63,587 nt of DNA, taken from the NCBI RefSeq assembly GCF_002723835.1, contig NZ_BEWG01000067.1, forward strand, positions 5,486 to 69,072. Reading direction: 5' to 3'. The notes under the pieces were generated by a model. That model was not told the origin of the DNA. It saw only the letters and a list, made by a program, of their open reading frames with translations, and made no database searches. This document shows, one piece after another, positions 54,537 to 63,475 of the stretch. Position 1 is the stretch's first letter; each line of letters opens with the position of its first letter. This DNA is from Mycobacterium sp. shizuoka-1. GTDB lineage: Bacteria > Actinomycetota > Actinomycetes > Mycobacteriales > Mycobacteriaceae. Both the position numbers and the translations under genes were made by a program.

Positions 54537-55672
54537 GCGGGTGCCTGCGGTGTCACCAAGAACTTCTCGCCGGTGGCCCGCTTGACGTATTCGGTGAACG
54601 CGTCGGGGCGCAACATCGCGGCCAGCGAGACCTCTCGGGTGTAACTGCTCGCGAACGTGGTGGTGAGCTCATCGGCCACCCGGGCGCGCAGCCGGCCCAA
54701 GGTTTCGGACCCGGCGCCGGCCAGGAACGGGGTCAGCAGCCAACCACCGACCCCCCAGGCGAGGCCGAAGTTGCGGGTGAGGATCGTCGGGCTGGTGTCG
54801 AGTGCGCCGTAGATGTACAGCTGCTTGTGCACGCTGGAGCCGTAGCGGGAGTACTCCGATGCGGTCGCGCTCGCCGCCTGCTCCATGGCGTTGAGGATCT
54901 GACTCGCCAGCGTCCCGCCGCCGATCGCGTCGAACGCCAGCGTCGCCGAGGTTGCGGTGATCGCCTCGACCAGATCGGTATGGAAGGTCGGCGACGTCGA
55001 GTTGAGGACGTGTGTCGCGCCGAGGTTCTTCAGGAGCTGCTCCTGCTCGGGTTTGCGGATGATGTTGACCAGCGGGATGCCATCCTTGGCACAAAGCTTG
55101 ACCAGCATCTGCCCGAGGTTCGACGCGGCCGCGGTGTGCACCAGAGCTGAATGTCTTTCGCGGCGCATCGTTTCGGTCATTCCGAGCGCGGTCAGCGGGT
55201 TGACGAAAGAGGATGCGCCGTCACGGGCGGTGGCGCCGTCGGGCAGGACCAAACAGGCCGAGGCGTCGACCACGCGGTACTGCGAGTACATCGCGCCTGC
55301 GGCGATGCCCACGGTCTTCCCGAGGAGGGCCTGGGCGGCCTCTGACGACCCGGCGGCCACCACCGTGCCGGCACCCTCGTTGCCGACCGGGAGCGACATG
55401 TCGAGCCTGGCTCGCAGCGCTGGCGTCACCTCGATCGGGGCGGTCACGACGGGACGGTCGTTCGTGCCGGCGACCTCGGCTGCGGACATGTCGGCGCTGG
55501 CGACCAGCAGACCGAGGTCGGACGGGTTGATCGGCGAGGCCTCCACCCGCACCAGAACCTCGCTGGGGCCGGGCCGCGGGACCGGGACCTCGTGCAGCGA
55601 GAGTTCCAGCGTGCCGGCTGACGTCACCAGGGAACGCAGCTCCAGGGCGGTGTCCGGCAGTTCTTCGGTCAT
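54533..55672 (-). CDS. NADPH:quinone reductase-like medium-chain dehydrogenase
   Basis: A 379-residue zinc-free medium-chain dehydrogenase/reductase. EVLVRVEASPINPSDLGLL is the GroES-like start; VHTAAASNLGQMLVKLCAK and NIIRKPEQEQLLKNLGATHV form the nucleotide-binding half. No zinc-ligand Cys or His cluster is present, as in quinone reductases. The ATG at 55672 begins the domain; longer frames have no support. The stop overlaps the convergent Excalibur gene by 4 bases. Confidence 0.8.
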   Translation of the reverse strand: MTEELPDTALELRSLVTSAGTLELSLHEVPVPRPGPSEVLVRVEASPINPSDLGLLVASADMSAAEVAGTNDRPVVTAPIEVTPALRARLDMSLPVGNEGAGTVVAAGSSEAAQALLGKTVGIAAGAMYSQYRVVDASACLVLPDGATARDGASSFVNPLTALGMTETMRRERHSALVHTAAASNLGQMLVKLCAKDGIPLVNIIRKPEQEQLLKNLGATHVLNSTSPTFHTDLVEAITATSATLAFDAIGGGTLASQILNAMEQAASATASEYSRYGSSVHKQLYIYGALDTSPTILTRNFGLAWGVGGWLLTPFLAGAGSETLGRLRARVADELTTTFASSYTREVSLAAMLRPDAFTEYVKRATGEKFLVTPQAPA

Positions 55673-56161
55673 GGGCGGCGCCTCGTTCCTGTGTGTGGAT
55701 GCCTCCCACGATAGGAACTCCTGACACCCGACGGAATGTTCCGCAGCTGGGCGGGGCGGTGAACCCACAGTCCCGCTCCTTCTTGACGCAGCCGCGACCG
55801 CTGGAGAATCCACCTGAGCGGTCACCGGTGCAGCCAACCAGTGGCACCGCCTGTCCATCCGAGTGTCCATTCCACGCGGAATCAAACAATCCGGCTTCGA
55901 CGGCGCGAATCGCGCTGTCAGCCGCACAGACCTTGGGTCAGTGTTGGCGGTTGACCTGGGTGACGCGGTGGATGCGGATACACCTTGCGGCCGAACCGTT
56001 TTGGCAGATCAGCGTGTCTGTCGCGCCGGCCTCGGGGAGACCGAGTTGGCGATGGGCCAATTGGAGCAGACGCCGTGGATCGCCCGTAGCGTCGGCGCAG
56101 CCGCACCACGGCGCAACACTCTCGGGAATGTCAGGGGTGATGTCCGACCGAAAACGCCGGG
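55673..56161. other. Gene-poor 489-base stretch
   Basis: No gene recognised. On the minus strand there is a short in-frame stretch (about 55938-56130) with codon-like composition and several cysteines, reading [19 protein letters not shown], but it has no start codon after an in-frame stop. It may be a remnant. It adjoins the fadD remnant, so the whole interval looks like decaying DNA. Confidence 0.4.
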
Positions 56162-56592
56162 TCAGGTGACCAGGGAGAGCGCGTGGTTACGACGCAACTT
56201 CCCCGACGGCGTCTTGGGGATGTCTCCCGGCACCAACACCACAACCTTGCGGGGGCTTTGGCCTCGATCATGGTGATGACCGTGGTGGTCTCCTCGGCCC
56301 AGCGTCCTAGATCGGTCCGAGGAGTGGGTTGGTGCAACATGGTGACGCTGGCGCCCCGCATCCAGATGCCTTGCGCAGTCGCGGCGATATCGACGGCGGC
56401 CCCGGCGAGGACCGCGACGGCGTCGCCGTGGCCGACACCGGCCGAGGCCAGTCCGCCGGCGATGCGGGCAGCGCGTTCGTGCACCTCCGCCCAGCTGTGC
56501 CGTACCGGATCGTCCGGTTCGCCGGTCACCATGCCCTTCATGGTCCAGCGAGCGTTACCGAACATCGTCTCGGTGAAGCGGCTCACGCGCAT
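56162..56592 (-). pseudogene. Fatty acyl-AMP ligase (FadD) remnant with internal deletion
   Basis: The N-terminal part of an acyl-AMP ligase is readable from the ATG at 56592: [40 protein letters not shown] and [20 protein letters not shown]. After [11 protein letters not shown] the frame is broken. In a different frame the C-terminal end appears at once as [20 protein letters not shown] followed by a stop at 56162. The normal family has about 400 residues between these two points, so a large internal deletion with a frameshift removed most of both domains. No functional enzyme can result. Confidence 0.8.
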
Positions 56593-56635
56593 CGACTTCG
56601 AGATGCGGGCATGGCGGAGTCGGCGGATGCCGTCA

Positions 56636-57091
56636 TCAGAGCGTTGGCGCGGGCGCAAGCAGCTCCCCGACAGAGGTCGTTCCGCTCGGCGACGCCGCCA
56701 ACATCATTGCGGTGTGGGACGATTCGGGATCGCCGCCGGGCGGTATGACGAGCAGAACAACCCCGGCACCCTGCAAACCTTGAACTTCGACAGTATGAGG
56801 AGGTTGCGTTCGGTATCCGGAAAGACGCACGCGGTGGCCGTCGAGGCTGACTTTGGCTGGGGCTGCTGCCCATTCGGACAAGTTGTACAAGACGTTGACT
56901 ATCGGCCCGAGTCGCACCGACAGCACCGCGAGCAGGTCTGGCACTTCGGCTACGAGGTCGTCGCTGTGCGGCCACCACGCCCCGTCGACCTCTCCGGTGG
57001 TAGGCGCTTTGGGCTTCAGCCTGAGGCGCGGTGTCTCGTTGGGGGCTGGCTGCTTCCAGCCGGAACCCGAGCGGGTAGAGGTCGGCGTCAT
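56636..57091 (-). CDS. DUF5994 family protein
   Basis: A 151-residue protein matching DUF5994: [48 protein letters not shown] and [22 protein letters not shown]. The family is common in mycobacteria, often as multiple copies, without assigned function. It looks intact, unlike the neighbouring fadD remnant. Confidence 0.78.
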   Translation of the reverse strand: MTPTSTRSGSGWKQPAPNETPRLRLKPKAPTTGEVDGAWWPHSDDLVAEVPDLLAVLSVRLGPIVNVLYNLSEWAAAPAKVSLDGHRVRLSGYRTQPPHTVEVQGLQGAGVVLLVIPPGGDPESSHTAMMLAASPSGTTSVGELLAPAPTL

Positions 57092-57297
57092 ACGACGCTC
57101 CTGCCTTCGGCCGAGAACCGGCCAACTTCATCGGGTCAGCGGTGGCGCAACCAGAACAGGTCGCGCACGAAGAGACCACCGACGCACTCACACCATACAC
57201 CCGCGCGGCGAAACAGCGCCTCGATAGCGATCAGCAATACTGCTGCAGTATCACGCGCTCATGTGATCGTTTGCGTCTGAGCATCTTTCACCAGATG

Positions 57298-57423
57298 TCA
57301 GGGCTTCTTGGCATTGATGAGCGTCTCGGACGGAGCGCCCTTGGAGCGTTTGTCGGCCCGCTTCTCTTTTAGCGACTTGGCGGATTTCTTCGACATTGAT
57401 TGACGCGGTGACTTGTCGGACAT
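57298..57423 (-). CDS. Small Lys-rich 41-residue protein
   Basis: A 41-residue strongly basic protein, MSDKSPRQSMSKKSAKSLKE at its start and ending in LINAKKP, with 11 lysines. It has an SD (AAGGA) 6 bases before the ATG. Short actinobacterial proteins opening MSDKSPRQxMSKKS are known but uncharacterised. It is too short for common ORF calling. RNA or DNA binding is possible from charge alone. Confidence 0.68.
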   Translation of the reverse strand: MSDKSPRQSMSKKSAKSLKEKRADKRSKGAPSETLINAKKP

Positions 57424-57634
57424 CTGTAGTCCTTCTGCGAGCGGGCACCTTGGCGGTGCCGATGGCCGGACTCTACGCCGTGCCCGCCTCGTCCACGCTG
57501 GTTCATGGTTGGGTGTAGCGTAGAGGTCGTTGGGAGTCCAGCCAGTCCGAAAAGGGGTCAGCCGTTTTCCGCTGATCTCGACGAGAATTCGCTCACGTCG
57601 GATATGCCGGTGACAACTCGTAGTTCGGATCACG

Positions 57635-58813
57635 TTGAAAGCGCTGACGTCTCTAACATCCTTGCCTGATTCCCCGGTGAGCGACGGCTTTCGTCGCACC
57701 GCGACCGTCGGCCTCCTGGGCACCTATCCGCCGACCGCATGCGGGATCGCGTCATTCGGCGCGGCTTTGTCGCGCGGCCTCGAAATCAACGGCATGAATG
57801 TCAAAGTTGTTCGGATCGCCGATAATTCGTCTGGCACCGATGACAGGATCGTCGGTGAACTGGTCAACGGCTCACCGTCATCGGCGGTCAAGACCGCCGC
57901 ACTGCTCAACAGCACGGACATGGTCGTCGTGCAACACGAATACGGCACCTACGGCGGCCCGTCCGGCGCCGACATCATCGACATCATCGACGACATCCGG
58001 GTTCCCGTGATCGTCGTCCTGCATACCGTGCTGAGTCATCCGAGCGCTCAGCAGCGTTCGGTGCTCGACCTCATTGCGGCCAAGGCCGACCGTGTGGTCG
58101 TCATGTCCAAGACCGCCCGGTCTCGGTTGCACGACAGCTATGGCGTCGATCGCCGCAAAGTCAGCATGATTCCGCACGGAGCGATGGTCCCCAGCAATAC
58201 CCACGTACGACGCTCCGGTAGGCCGACGTTGCTGACCTGGGGTCTGCTGGGCCCCGGGAAGGGGATCGAGCGCGTCATCGATGCGATGCACGTATTGCAG
58301 GATCTGCCGGGGCGGCCACGTTATCTCGTCGCCGGCCGTACCCACCCGAAGGTGCTGGCCGCCGAAGGCGAGGCGTATCGGGAGGCGCGGCGCGACCAAG
58401 CACGACGTTGCGGAGTCGCTGATGCGGTCAGCTTCGACGACGAATACCGAAGTGTCGGCTCCCTCAGCGCGATGATCCGCTCCGCCGCTGTCGTGGTGCT
58501 GCCCTACGACTCGACCGATCAGGTCACATCGGGTGTGTTGGTGGACGCGATCGCGAACGGTCGACCGGTAGTGGCCACCGCGTTTCCTCACGCTGTCGAA
58601 CTACTCGATACCGGGGCAGGAATCGTGGTGCCCCATGACGACCACGACGCGCTGGCCCGCGCACTGCGGCGAGTTCTCACCGAGCCTTGCCTGGCCGGAT
58701 CGATGGCGGGACACGCACGCCAGTTGGCGCCGGCGATGGCCTGGTCGGTGGTGGCACGAGCGTATCTCGATCTGGCTCAGACCATTCCGACGGGTCGAGA
58801 GTCGCTGGTATGA
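57635..58813 (+). CDS. Glycosyltransferase family 4
   Basis: A 392-residue GT-B fold glycosyltransferase. The acceptor half opens with GLLGTYPPTACGIASFGAAL and QHEYGTYGG. The donor half has LTWGLLGPGKGIERVIDAM and SGVLVDAIANGRPVVATAFP, the sugar-nucleotide binding region. The sugar (possibly mannose) is inferred only from the adjacent GH130. The start is uncertain: TTG at 57635 or GTG at 57677. The next gene overlaps its stop (ATGA). It is the first of four coupled genes. Confidence 0.82.
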   Translation: MKALTSLTSLPDSPVSDGFRRTATVGLLGTYPPTACGIASFGAALSRGLEINGMNVKVVRIADNSSGTDDRIVGELVNGSPSSAVKTAALLNSTDMVVVQHEYGTYGGPSGADIIDIIDDIRVPVIVVLHTVLSHPSAQQRSVLDLIAAKADRVVVMSKTARSRLHDSYGVDRRKVSMIPHGAMVPSNTHVRRSGRPTLLTWGLLGPGKGIERVIDAMHVLQDLPGRPRYLVAGRTHPKVLAAEGEAYREARRDQARRCGVADAVSFDDEYRSVGSLSAMIRSAAVVVLPYDSTDQVTSGVLVDAIANGRPVVATAFPHAVELLDTGAGIVVPHDDHDALARALRRVLTEPCLAGSMAGHARQLAPAMAWSVVARAYLDLAQTIPTGRESLV

Positions 58814-59832
58814 ACCAGACGGCACCAGCACCTCGCTTCGACCATCTCCTGAAGATGACCGATCGCCGAGGCACGTTCGAGCATGCCTGCCTGAACGAAC
58901 CACGTTCCGAGCACGGATACTGCGTCGACGACATGGCTCGGGTTTTGGTAGTGGCGACCAGGGAACCGGACCCCACAGGCGACGTCAAACAGCTCGCCGG
59001 AGTCGCGATCCGCTTCCTCAACGACGCGCAGACTCTCGACGGTGGCTGCCGCAATCGAATGGACAGTGACGGCCGCTGGGTCGACCAGCCGACCGTGAAC
59101 GACTGCTGGGGGCGCTGCGTGTGGGCCCTGGGAACCGCCGTCGCGCACAGCGGCGTTGTGTGGGTCCGCAAAATGGCGCTGGTGCAGTTCGAGCGCGCCG
59201 CCCAAAGCCGCTCACCGTGGCCACGGGCCAGCGCATACGCGGCGCTCGGCGCTGCCGAGGTGCTCAGCGTCCTTCCCGATCACCGCGGGGCGCGCAAGCT
59301 GATCACCGACTACGCGGTGACCGTTCGCGACGCGACTCCCCATCCAGATTGGCCGTGGCTCGAAGCCCGGCTGACTTACGCCAATGCCGTGCTTCCTCAG
59401 GCGATGATCGCCGCGGGAGTAGCGATGGAAGCACCGAGAATGTGGCAACGCGGGCTGGATCTCTTGGGCTGGTTGCTCGACGTCGAGAAAGTCGATGGGC
59501 ATTTGTCACCGACTCCCGTCGCCGGGCGCGGTCCCCGGGACCCGCGCCCTGGTTTCGACCAGCAACCGATCGAGGTCGCCGCGTTGGCCGATGCCTGCGC
59601 GCGGGCCGCCGCCGTGGACCCCAGCCCAGAATGGCCCGACGGAGTGAGGATCGCCGCAGATTGGTTCGGCGGGGTCAACGATGCCGGCCAGATCATGTGG
59701 GACCCGGATACCGGTGCCGGGTTCGATGGGCTGCACGCCGATGGCGTCAATCGCAACCAGGGCGCGGAGTCGACCTTGGCTGTCATCTCGACCTTTCAGC
59801 ACGCGCGCCGAATCGCGCTGCTGCAGCAATGA
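58810..59832 (+). CDS. Alpha/alpha-toroid glycosyl hydrolase-like protein
   Basis: A 340-residue protein. The N-terminal FDHLLKMTDRRGTFEHACLN, EHGYCVDDMARVLVVA and NDCWGRCVWALG, with later YANAVLPQAMIAAG and DPRPGFDQQPIEVAAL, match a family usually encoded next to GT4 and GH130 genes and often called glycosyltransferase. Its repeated helical pairs suggest an (alpha/alpha) toroid like glycoside hydrolases. The activity is unknown. Both ends overlap neighbours by ATGA. Confidence 0.7.
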   Translation: MNQTAPAPRFDHLLKMTDRRGTFEHACLNEPRSEHGYCVDDMARVLVVATREPDPTGDVKQLAGVAIRFLNDAQTLDGGCRNRMDSDGRWVDQPTVNDCWGRCVWALGTAVAHSGVVWVRKMALVQFERAAQSRSPWPRASAYAALGAAEVLSVLPDHRGARKLITDYAVTVRDATPHPDWPWLEARLTYANAVLPQAMIAAGVAMEAPRMWQRGLDLLGWLLDVEKVDGHLSPTPVAGRGPRDPRPGFDQQPIEVAALADACARAAAVDPSPEWPDGVRIAADWFGGVNDAGQIMWDPDTGAGFDGLHADGVNRNQGAESTLAVISTFQHARRIALLQQ

Positions 59833-61340
59833 TCTCGGCGCAGAGCTATGCCGTCCGCGGCACCGAGCGAGTACACGCCGATCCGTCTCGGGTGATCAGC
59901 CGCCTGTTCGTTCCGGGACAGGAAGGCTTTGAACAACAGGACTCGCGATCCACTGTCGTCGTGGCACGCCTGCTTGCCTTGGACAACCAGCAGGTGCTTG
60001 AGGCGCTCGACGACGTGATCACCCGATTCGGCGGGCGGCACCGCGATCTGGTCGGGACTTTCCGTCGGCATGCGCGCGAACTCGCGGACCGACTCGACCC
60101 GGATGCCACGATCTCCGACGCACGCATGGTGTTGTTGGGGGCCGTCTTCACCAACGAGTACGCCATTGAGGGGGCGGCGGTGTGCAACCCGAGCATGGTG
60201 GCCCATCCCGACCAGTCGGGGCTTGCGACCGGCAGCACGCGATTTGTGATGAGCGTGCGGGGAATCGGCGAAGGTCACCGTTCCTCCGTCGGGTTCCGGA
60301 CCGGCATCATCGATGCCGATGCCCGGCTGGTCCTCGATCAGCCCCCGCGCCTGGCCACCGTCGGGACGGTCGTGCCGACTCCGTTAGAAGCGGATGTCGT
60401 TCGGGTGGAGCTCTCGCGGCTCATCGACTCCAGCGAGGCCGCCGACGACATCCTGGATTCGCTTCCGTCACGGTTCACCAGGACCGAACTCGACGAGCAG
60501 TTCGCTCGACTGCGGACTCACCTGCGCACCCGCGGGCATGCCCAGAAGGCGATCAGCGCCATCGAGCACATCGCAGAACGCTTCTACGGTGTGGAGTTCC
60601 CCGAGGATGTGCCGCTTCAAGAGCGCGTGCTCTGGCCGGCTATGCATGCCGAGTCGGCGGGCATGGAAGATGCCAGGTTCGTTCGCTTCGTCGACGGCGA
60701 CGGGTCGGTGACGTTCTATGCCTCCTATACCGCCTATAGCGGCACGCTCATCAGCCAACAATTGTTGGCGACACACGACTTCACGACCTTCACCTCCACG
60801 CCGATGGTCGGAAGCGCCGCCGCCAACAAGGGTTTGGCGCTGTTTCCGCGCCGGATCGGCGGCAGCTTCGTGGCGCTGTCGAGGGCAGACCGGGAAACGA
60901 ACGCTATTGCTTTTTCGGACCGACCCAACGTCTGGCCTGCGGCGCAGGAGATCCAACGCCCCATGGAGGCCTGGGAGCTTCTGCAACTGGGCAATTGCGG
61001 TCCCCCCATCGAAACCGAGGCCGGCTGGCTGGTCCTCACCCATGGCGTCGGTCCGATGCGGACCTACCGCATCGGAGCGGTGTTGCTCGACCTCGACGAC
61101 CCTGCGCGCCTCGTGGGTCGGCTTGCCGAACCCCTGGTGAGCCCGGCCGTGGACGAGCGGGACGGATACGTACCGAATGTCGTCTATTCGTGCGGCGCCA
61201 TCCGGCACGGTGACACGCTCGTATTGCCTTACGGCGTGGCAGATTCGGCGATCGGTTTCACCACGGTGGACGTACCCGAGCTGTTGACGGCACTCACCAC
61301 CTCGACGACCCGAGCCCAACCAACACTGCGAGAGATGTGA
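59829..61340 (+). CDS. GH130-family mannoside phosphorylase/hydrolase-like protein
   Basis: A 503-residue protein. After an N-terminal helical region of about 170 residues, the C-terminal five-bladed propeller (about 220-500) matches GH130: EDARFVRFVDGDGSVTFYASYTAYSG, NKGLALFPRRIGG, GPPIETEAGWLVLTHGVG and YRIGAVLLDLDDPARLVG. GH130 members phosphorolyse or hydrolyse beta-mannosides. The specificity here is unknown. The start overlaps the previous gene (ATGA) and its stop overlaps the next start by one base (TGATG). Confidence 0.82.
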   Translation: MISAQSYAVRGTERVHADPSRVISRLFVPGQEGFEQQDSRSTVVVARLLALDNQQVLEALDDVITRFGGRHRDLVGTFRRHARELADRLDPDATISDARMVLLGAVFTNEYAIEGAAVCNPSMVAHPDQSGLATGSTRFVMSVRGIGEGHRSSVGFRTGIIDADARLVLDQPPRLATVGTVVPTPLEADVVRVELSRLIDSSEAADDILDSLPSRFTRTELDEQFARLRTHLRTRGHAQKAISAIEHIAERFYGVEFPEDVPLQERVLWPAMHAESAGMEDARFVRFVDGDGSVTFYASYTAYSGTLISQQLLATHDFTTFTSTPMVGSAAANKGLALFPRRIGGSFVALSRADRETNAIAFSDRPNVWPAAQEIQRPMEAWELLQLGNCGPPIETEAGWLVLTHGVGPMRTYRIGAVLLDLDDPARLVGRLAEPLVSPAVDERDGYVPNVVYSCGAIRHGDTLVLPYGVADSAIGFTTVDVPELLTALTTSTTRAQPTLREM

Positions 61341-62143
61341 TGGAGCGCCACGTCTGCGCCGAACTCGACGTCGAGATCACCTCTCCGACGACGCTGGAGT
61401 TCCAGATCGCCGTCGCCCCACATCCCGGCGCCGAGGTCCGCGAGTCACTGGACATTTCCCTGAACGGAAATCCGCTGCAACCGAGAGAAATCACGGGGTC
61501 ACACGGCAACCGCATCCACCAGCTCGTGGTGGACGAGGGTGCCCTCACCGTTGCCTACGCCGCGACGATCACGGGCCGGACGGCGTCGGCACCAGTGACT
61601 GAATATGACCTGTCGATGTATCTGCGGCCGAGCCGCTACGCCGAGGCCGACAAGTTCTACGGCTTCGCCGGCACGGAGTTCGGCAGCTATTCGGATTCGG
61701 CCACGCTGCTGGAAAGAGTGTCCTCCTGGGTGGGAACCCGGCTGAATTACGTTCCGGGGTCGAGCGACCCGATCGACGGAGCGGTCGACACCCTGTTGTC
61801 GGGCAAGGGTGTCTGCCGCGATTACGCGCACCTGGTGGTGGCCCTGCTGCGGGCGGTCAACGTGCCGGCCCGCCTGGTCTCGGTATACGCGCCGGGATTG
61901 TCCCCGATGGACTTCCACGCCGTCGCCGAGGCCTTCGTCGACGAACAATGGCGGGTGGTGGACGCGACGCTGCTGGCTCCTCGGCAGAGCCTGGTTCGCA
62001 TCGCAACCGGGCGTGACGCCGCCGATACCGCATTTTTGGACAATCACAAGGGCGCGATCAATCTCGACCGGATGGCCGTCTCGGCGATCGTTGACGGCGA
62101 CCTGCCGACGGACTCGATCGACCACCTCGTCTCCATCGGTTGA
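61340..62143 (+). CDS. Transglutaminase-like family protein
   Basis: A 267-residue protein with an N-terminal beta-rich half and a transglutaminase-like papain fold. The catalytic triad is visible: Cys in GKGVCRDYAHL, His in MDFHAVAEAFV and Asp in WRVVDATLL. Many bacterial members act as proteases or amidases rather than cross-linkers. The ATG at 61340 shares a base with the GH130 stop. It is the last gene of the four-gene glycan operon; its link to glycan metabolism is unexplained. Confidence 0.8.
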   Translation: MERHVCAELDVEITSPTTLEFQIAVAPHPGAEVRESLDISLNGNPLQPREITGSHGNRIHQLVVDEGALTVAYAATITGRTASAPVTEYDLSMYLRPSRYAEADKFYGFAGTEFGSYSDSATLLERVSSWVGTRLNYVPGSSDPIDGAVDTLLSGKGVCRDYAHLVVALLRAVNVPARLVSVYAPGLSPMDFHAVAEAFVDEQWRVVDATLLAPRQSLVRIATGRDAADTAFLDNHKGAINLDRMAVSAIVDGDLPTDSIDHLVSIG

Positions 62144-62215
62144 CGCGCGCACAGACCGGCAGCGGCAGGCAAACACCGACATACCGTTGTCGCGGCGGTG
62201 TCCGACGCTGAGTCC

Positions 62216-62620
62216 ATGAACGAGAACACGAACATGGTGCACACGGATCCGGCTGCCGCGGACGCGGCACTCGCGTTGTGGTTGCAGATGTGGAACACCG
62301 ACAGTGAGATCGCGCGTCGGATCTGCAGTGCGGATTTCCGGATTCACTTCCTGGTCTCCGATGCGGATGGGTCGAACCCGTTCGACGACGTGGCGGGCGC
62401 GGACAGTTTCGCTCGGTGTCTGGACCGATGGCGTTCGGGGCATCCGGGTGTGGTGTTCACCGAGGTCGCGCGGGCGGTCGACGGCGCGCACGGGCGGATG
62501 CTGTGGGACATGCGGGTCGGGGACGTCGTCGCGGGCGGGATCGACGTCTTCGACTTCACCGCGGACGGATTGATCCGCGAGGTGTGGTCGGTGAACGGGA
62601 CGCGCGCGCACCCGGCCTGA
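62216..62620 (+). CDS. SnoaL-like/NTF2-fold protein
   Basis: A 134-residue protein of the NTF2/SnoaL-like cone fold: LALWLQMWNTDSEIARRICS, a central hydrophobic beta region and IDVFDFTADGLIREVWSVNG at the C-terminus. Such proteins are isomerases, hydrolases or binding subunits. No strong SD distinguishes the ATG at 62216 from a GTG at 62198. It is followed by the WYL regulator, 20 bases away, and both are likely cotranscribed. Confidence 0.68.
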   Translation: MNENTNMVHTDPAAADAALALWLQMWNTDSEIARRICSADFRIHFLVSDADGSNPFDDVAGADSFARCLDRWRSGHPGVVFTEVARAVDGAHGRMLWDMRVGDVVAGGIDVFDFTADGLIREVWSVNGTRAHPA

Positions 62621-62640
62621 TACCGAGGAGACTCAGATCC

Positions 62641-63333
62641 ATGAGGAGAGCCGAGCGGTTGTATGCGCTGGTCGATCTGCTGCGGGGCGCACGCCGGCCG
62701 CTGTCGGCCGCCCGGCTCTCTCAGGAGTTCGAGGTGTCGAAGCGCACGATCGAGCGTGACATCCAGTCCCTGCAGCTGGCCGGGGTCCCCATCTACGCCG
62801 ACCACGGGGTGTCGGGTGGCTATTCGATCCTGCGGGAACACTCCCTGCCGCCGCTGAATCTCACGGTGCCGGAGTCGCTGGCTGTACTCGCCGGGCTCGG
62901 CCTGCTGGAGACCTCGCCCTACGGTGCGGCGGCGCGGCGGGCGCGGGCCAAGGTCCTCGCGATCAGCCGCGACGATCAGCTCGCGCCCATCGATGAGGCG
63001 TTGGCCTCGATGTTCGTCATCGACGCCGAGCCGTCGTCAGAGGCGGCGATCTCGCTGATTCCGGAGGCGATCGCCGCGCGCCGGGTGGTGCGGCTGGTCT
63101 ACACCGCAGAAGACGGCCAGACTCGCACCACCCGTGACGTCGAGCCGATGGGTCTGCTGCGCGGCGGCGATTCGTGGATGTTCGTGGGATGGTGTCGGCT
63201 GCGTGAAGCCATTCGCGGGTTTCACCTCGACCGCATCCGGCACCTGGAGATCACCGCAGACGTATTTCCCGAGCGTGATCCTGACGTGCTGGACGCGGAT
63301 CTGTCTCGGTGGCGCACGCGACGGCTCGGGTGA
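62641..63333 (+). CDS. WYL-domain transcriptional regulator
   Basis: A 230-residue regulator. The N-terminal DeoR-type HTH (about 1-60) reads RLYALVDLLRGARRPLSAAR, then EFEVSKRTIERDIQSLQLAG, then VSGGYSIL. The C-terminal WYL domain has VRLVYTAEDGQTRTT and DSWMFVGWCRLREAIRGFHL, with the FHLDRI arginine region. WYL domains bind nucleic acids or ligands and often control stress genes. The ATG is preceded by GAGGAG. Confidence 0.85.
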   Translation: MRRAERLYALVDLLRGARRPLSAARLSQEFEVSKRTIERDIQSLQLAGVPIYADHGVSGGYSILREHSLPPLNLTVPESLAVLAGLGLLETSPYGAAARRARAKVLAISRDDQLAPIDEALASMFVIDAEPSSEAAISLIPEAIAARRVVRLVYTAEDGQTRTTRDVEPMGLLRGGDSWMFVGWCRLREAIRGFHLDRIRHLEITADVFPERDPDVLDADLSRWRTRRLG

Positions 63334-63347
63334 CGCAGGCTCTGGAG

Positions 63348-63421
63348 TAGGGCGGGCGGGGCTCGAACCCGCGACCAATGGATTATGAGTCCACGGCTCT
63401 GACCAACTGAGCTACCGCCCC
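63348..63421 (-). tRNA. tRNA with CAT anticodon (tRNA-Met elongator or tRNA-Ile2)
   Basis: A 74-base cloverleaf on the minus strand. The acceptor stem is GGGGCGG with CCGCCCT, the first pair G-U. GCTCAGTTGGTCAGAGC is the D arm, GTGGA-CTCATAA-TCCAT the anticodon arm with CAT (63385-63387), and GCGGG-TTCGAGC-CCCGC the T arm. CCA is not encoded. Elongator tRNA-Met is more likely, but tRNA-Ile with modified C34 shares the anticodon and cannot be excluded. Confidence 0.88.
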
Positions 63422-63475
63422 CGGTGCGGCACCTATGGTCGCATGCGTGCTGCCCTGGCAGCTACCAGGATCAGC

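Noticed and set aside
59121..61340. Long plus-strand frame of about 739 codons covering the toroid gene and GH130
   Set aside because: It shares only the GH130 part; its upstream part is the toroid gene read out of frame. The GH130 start is at 59829.
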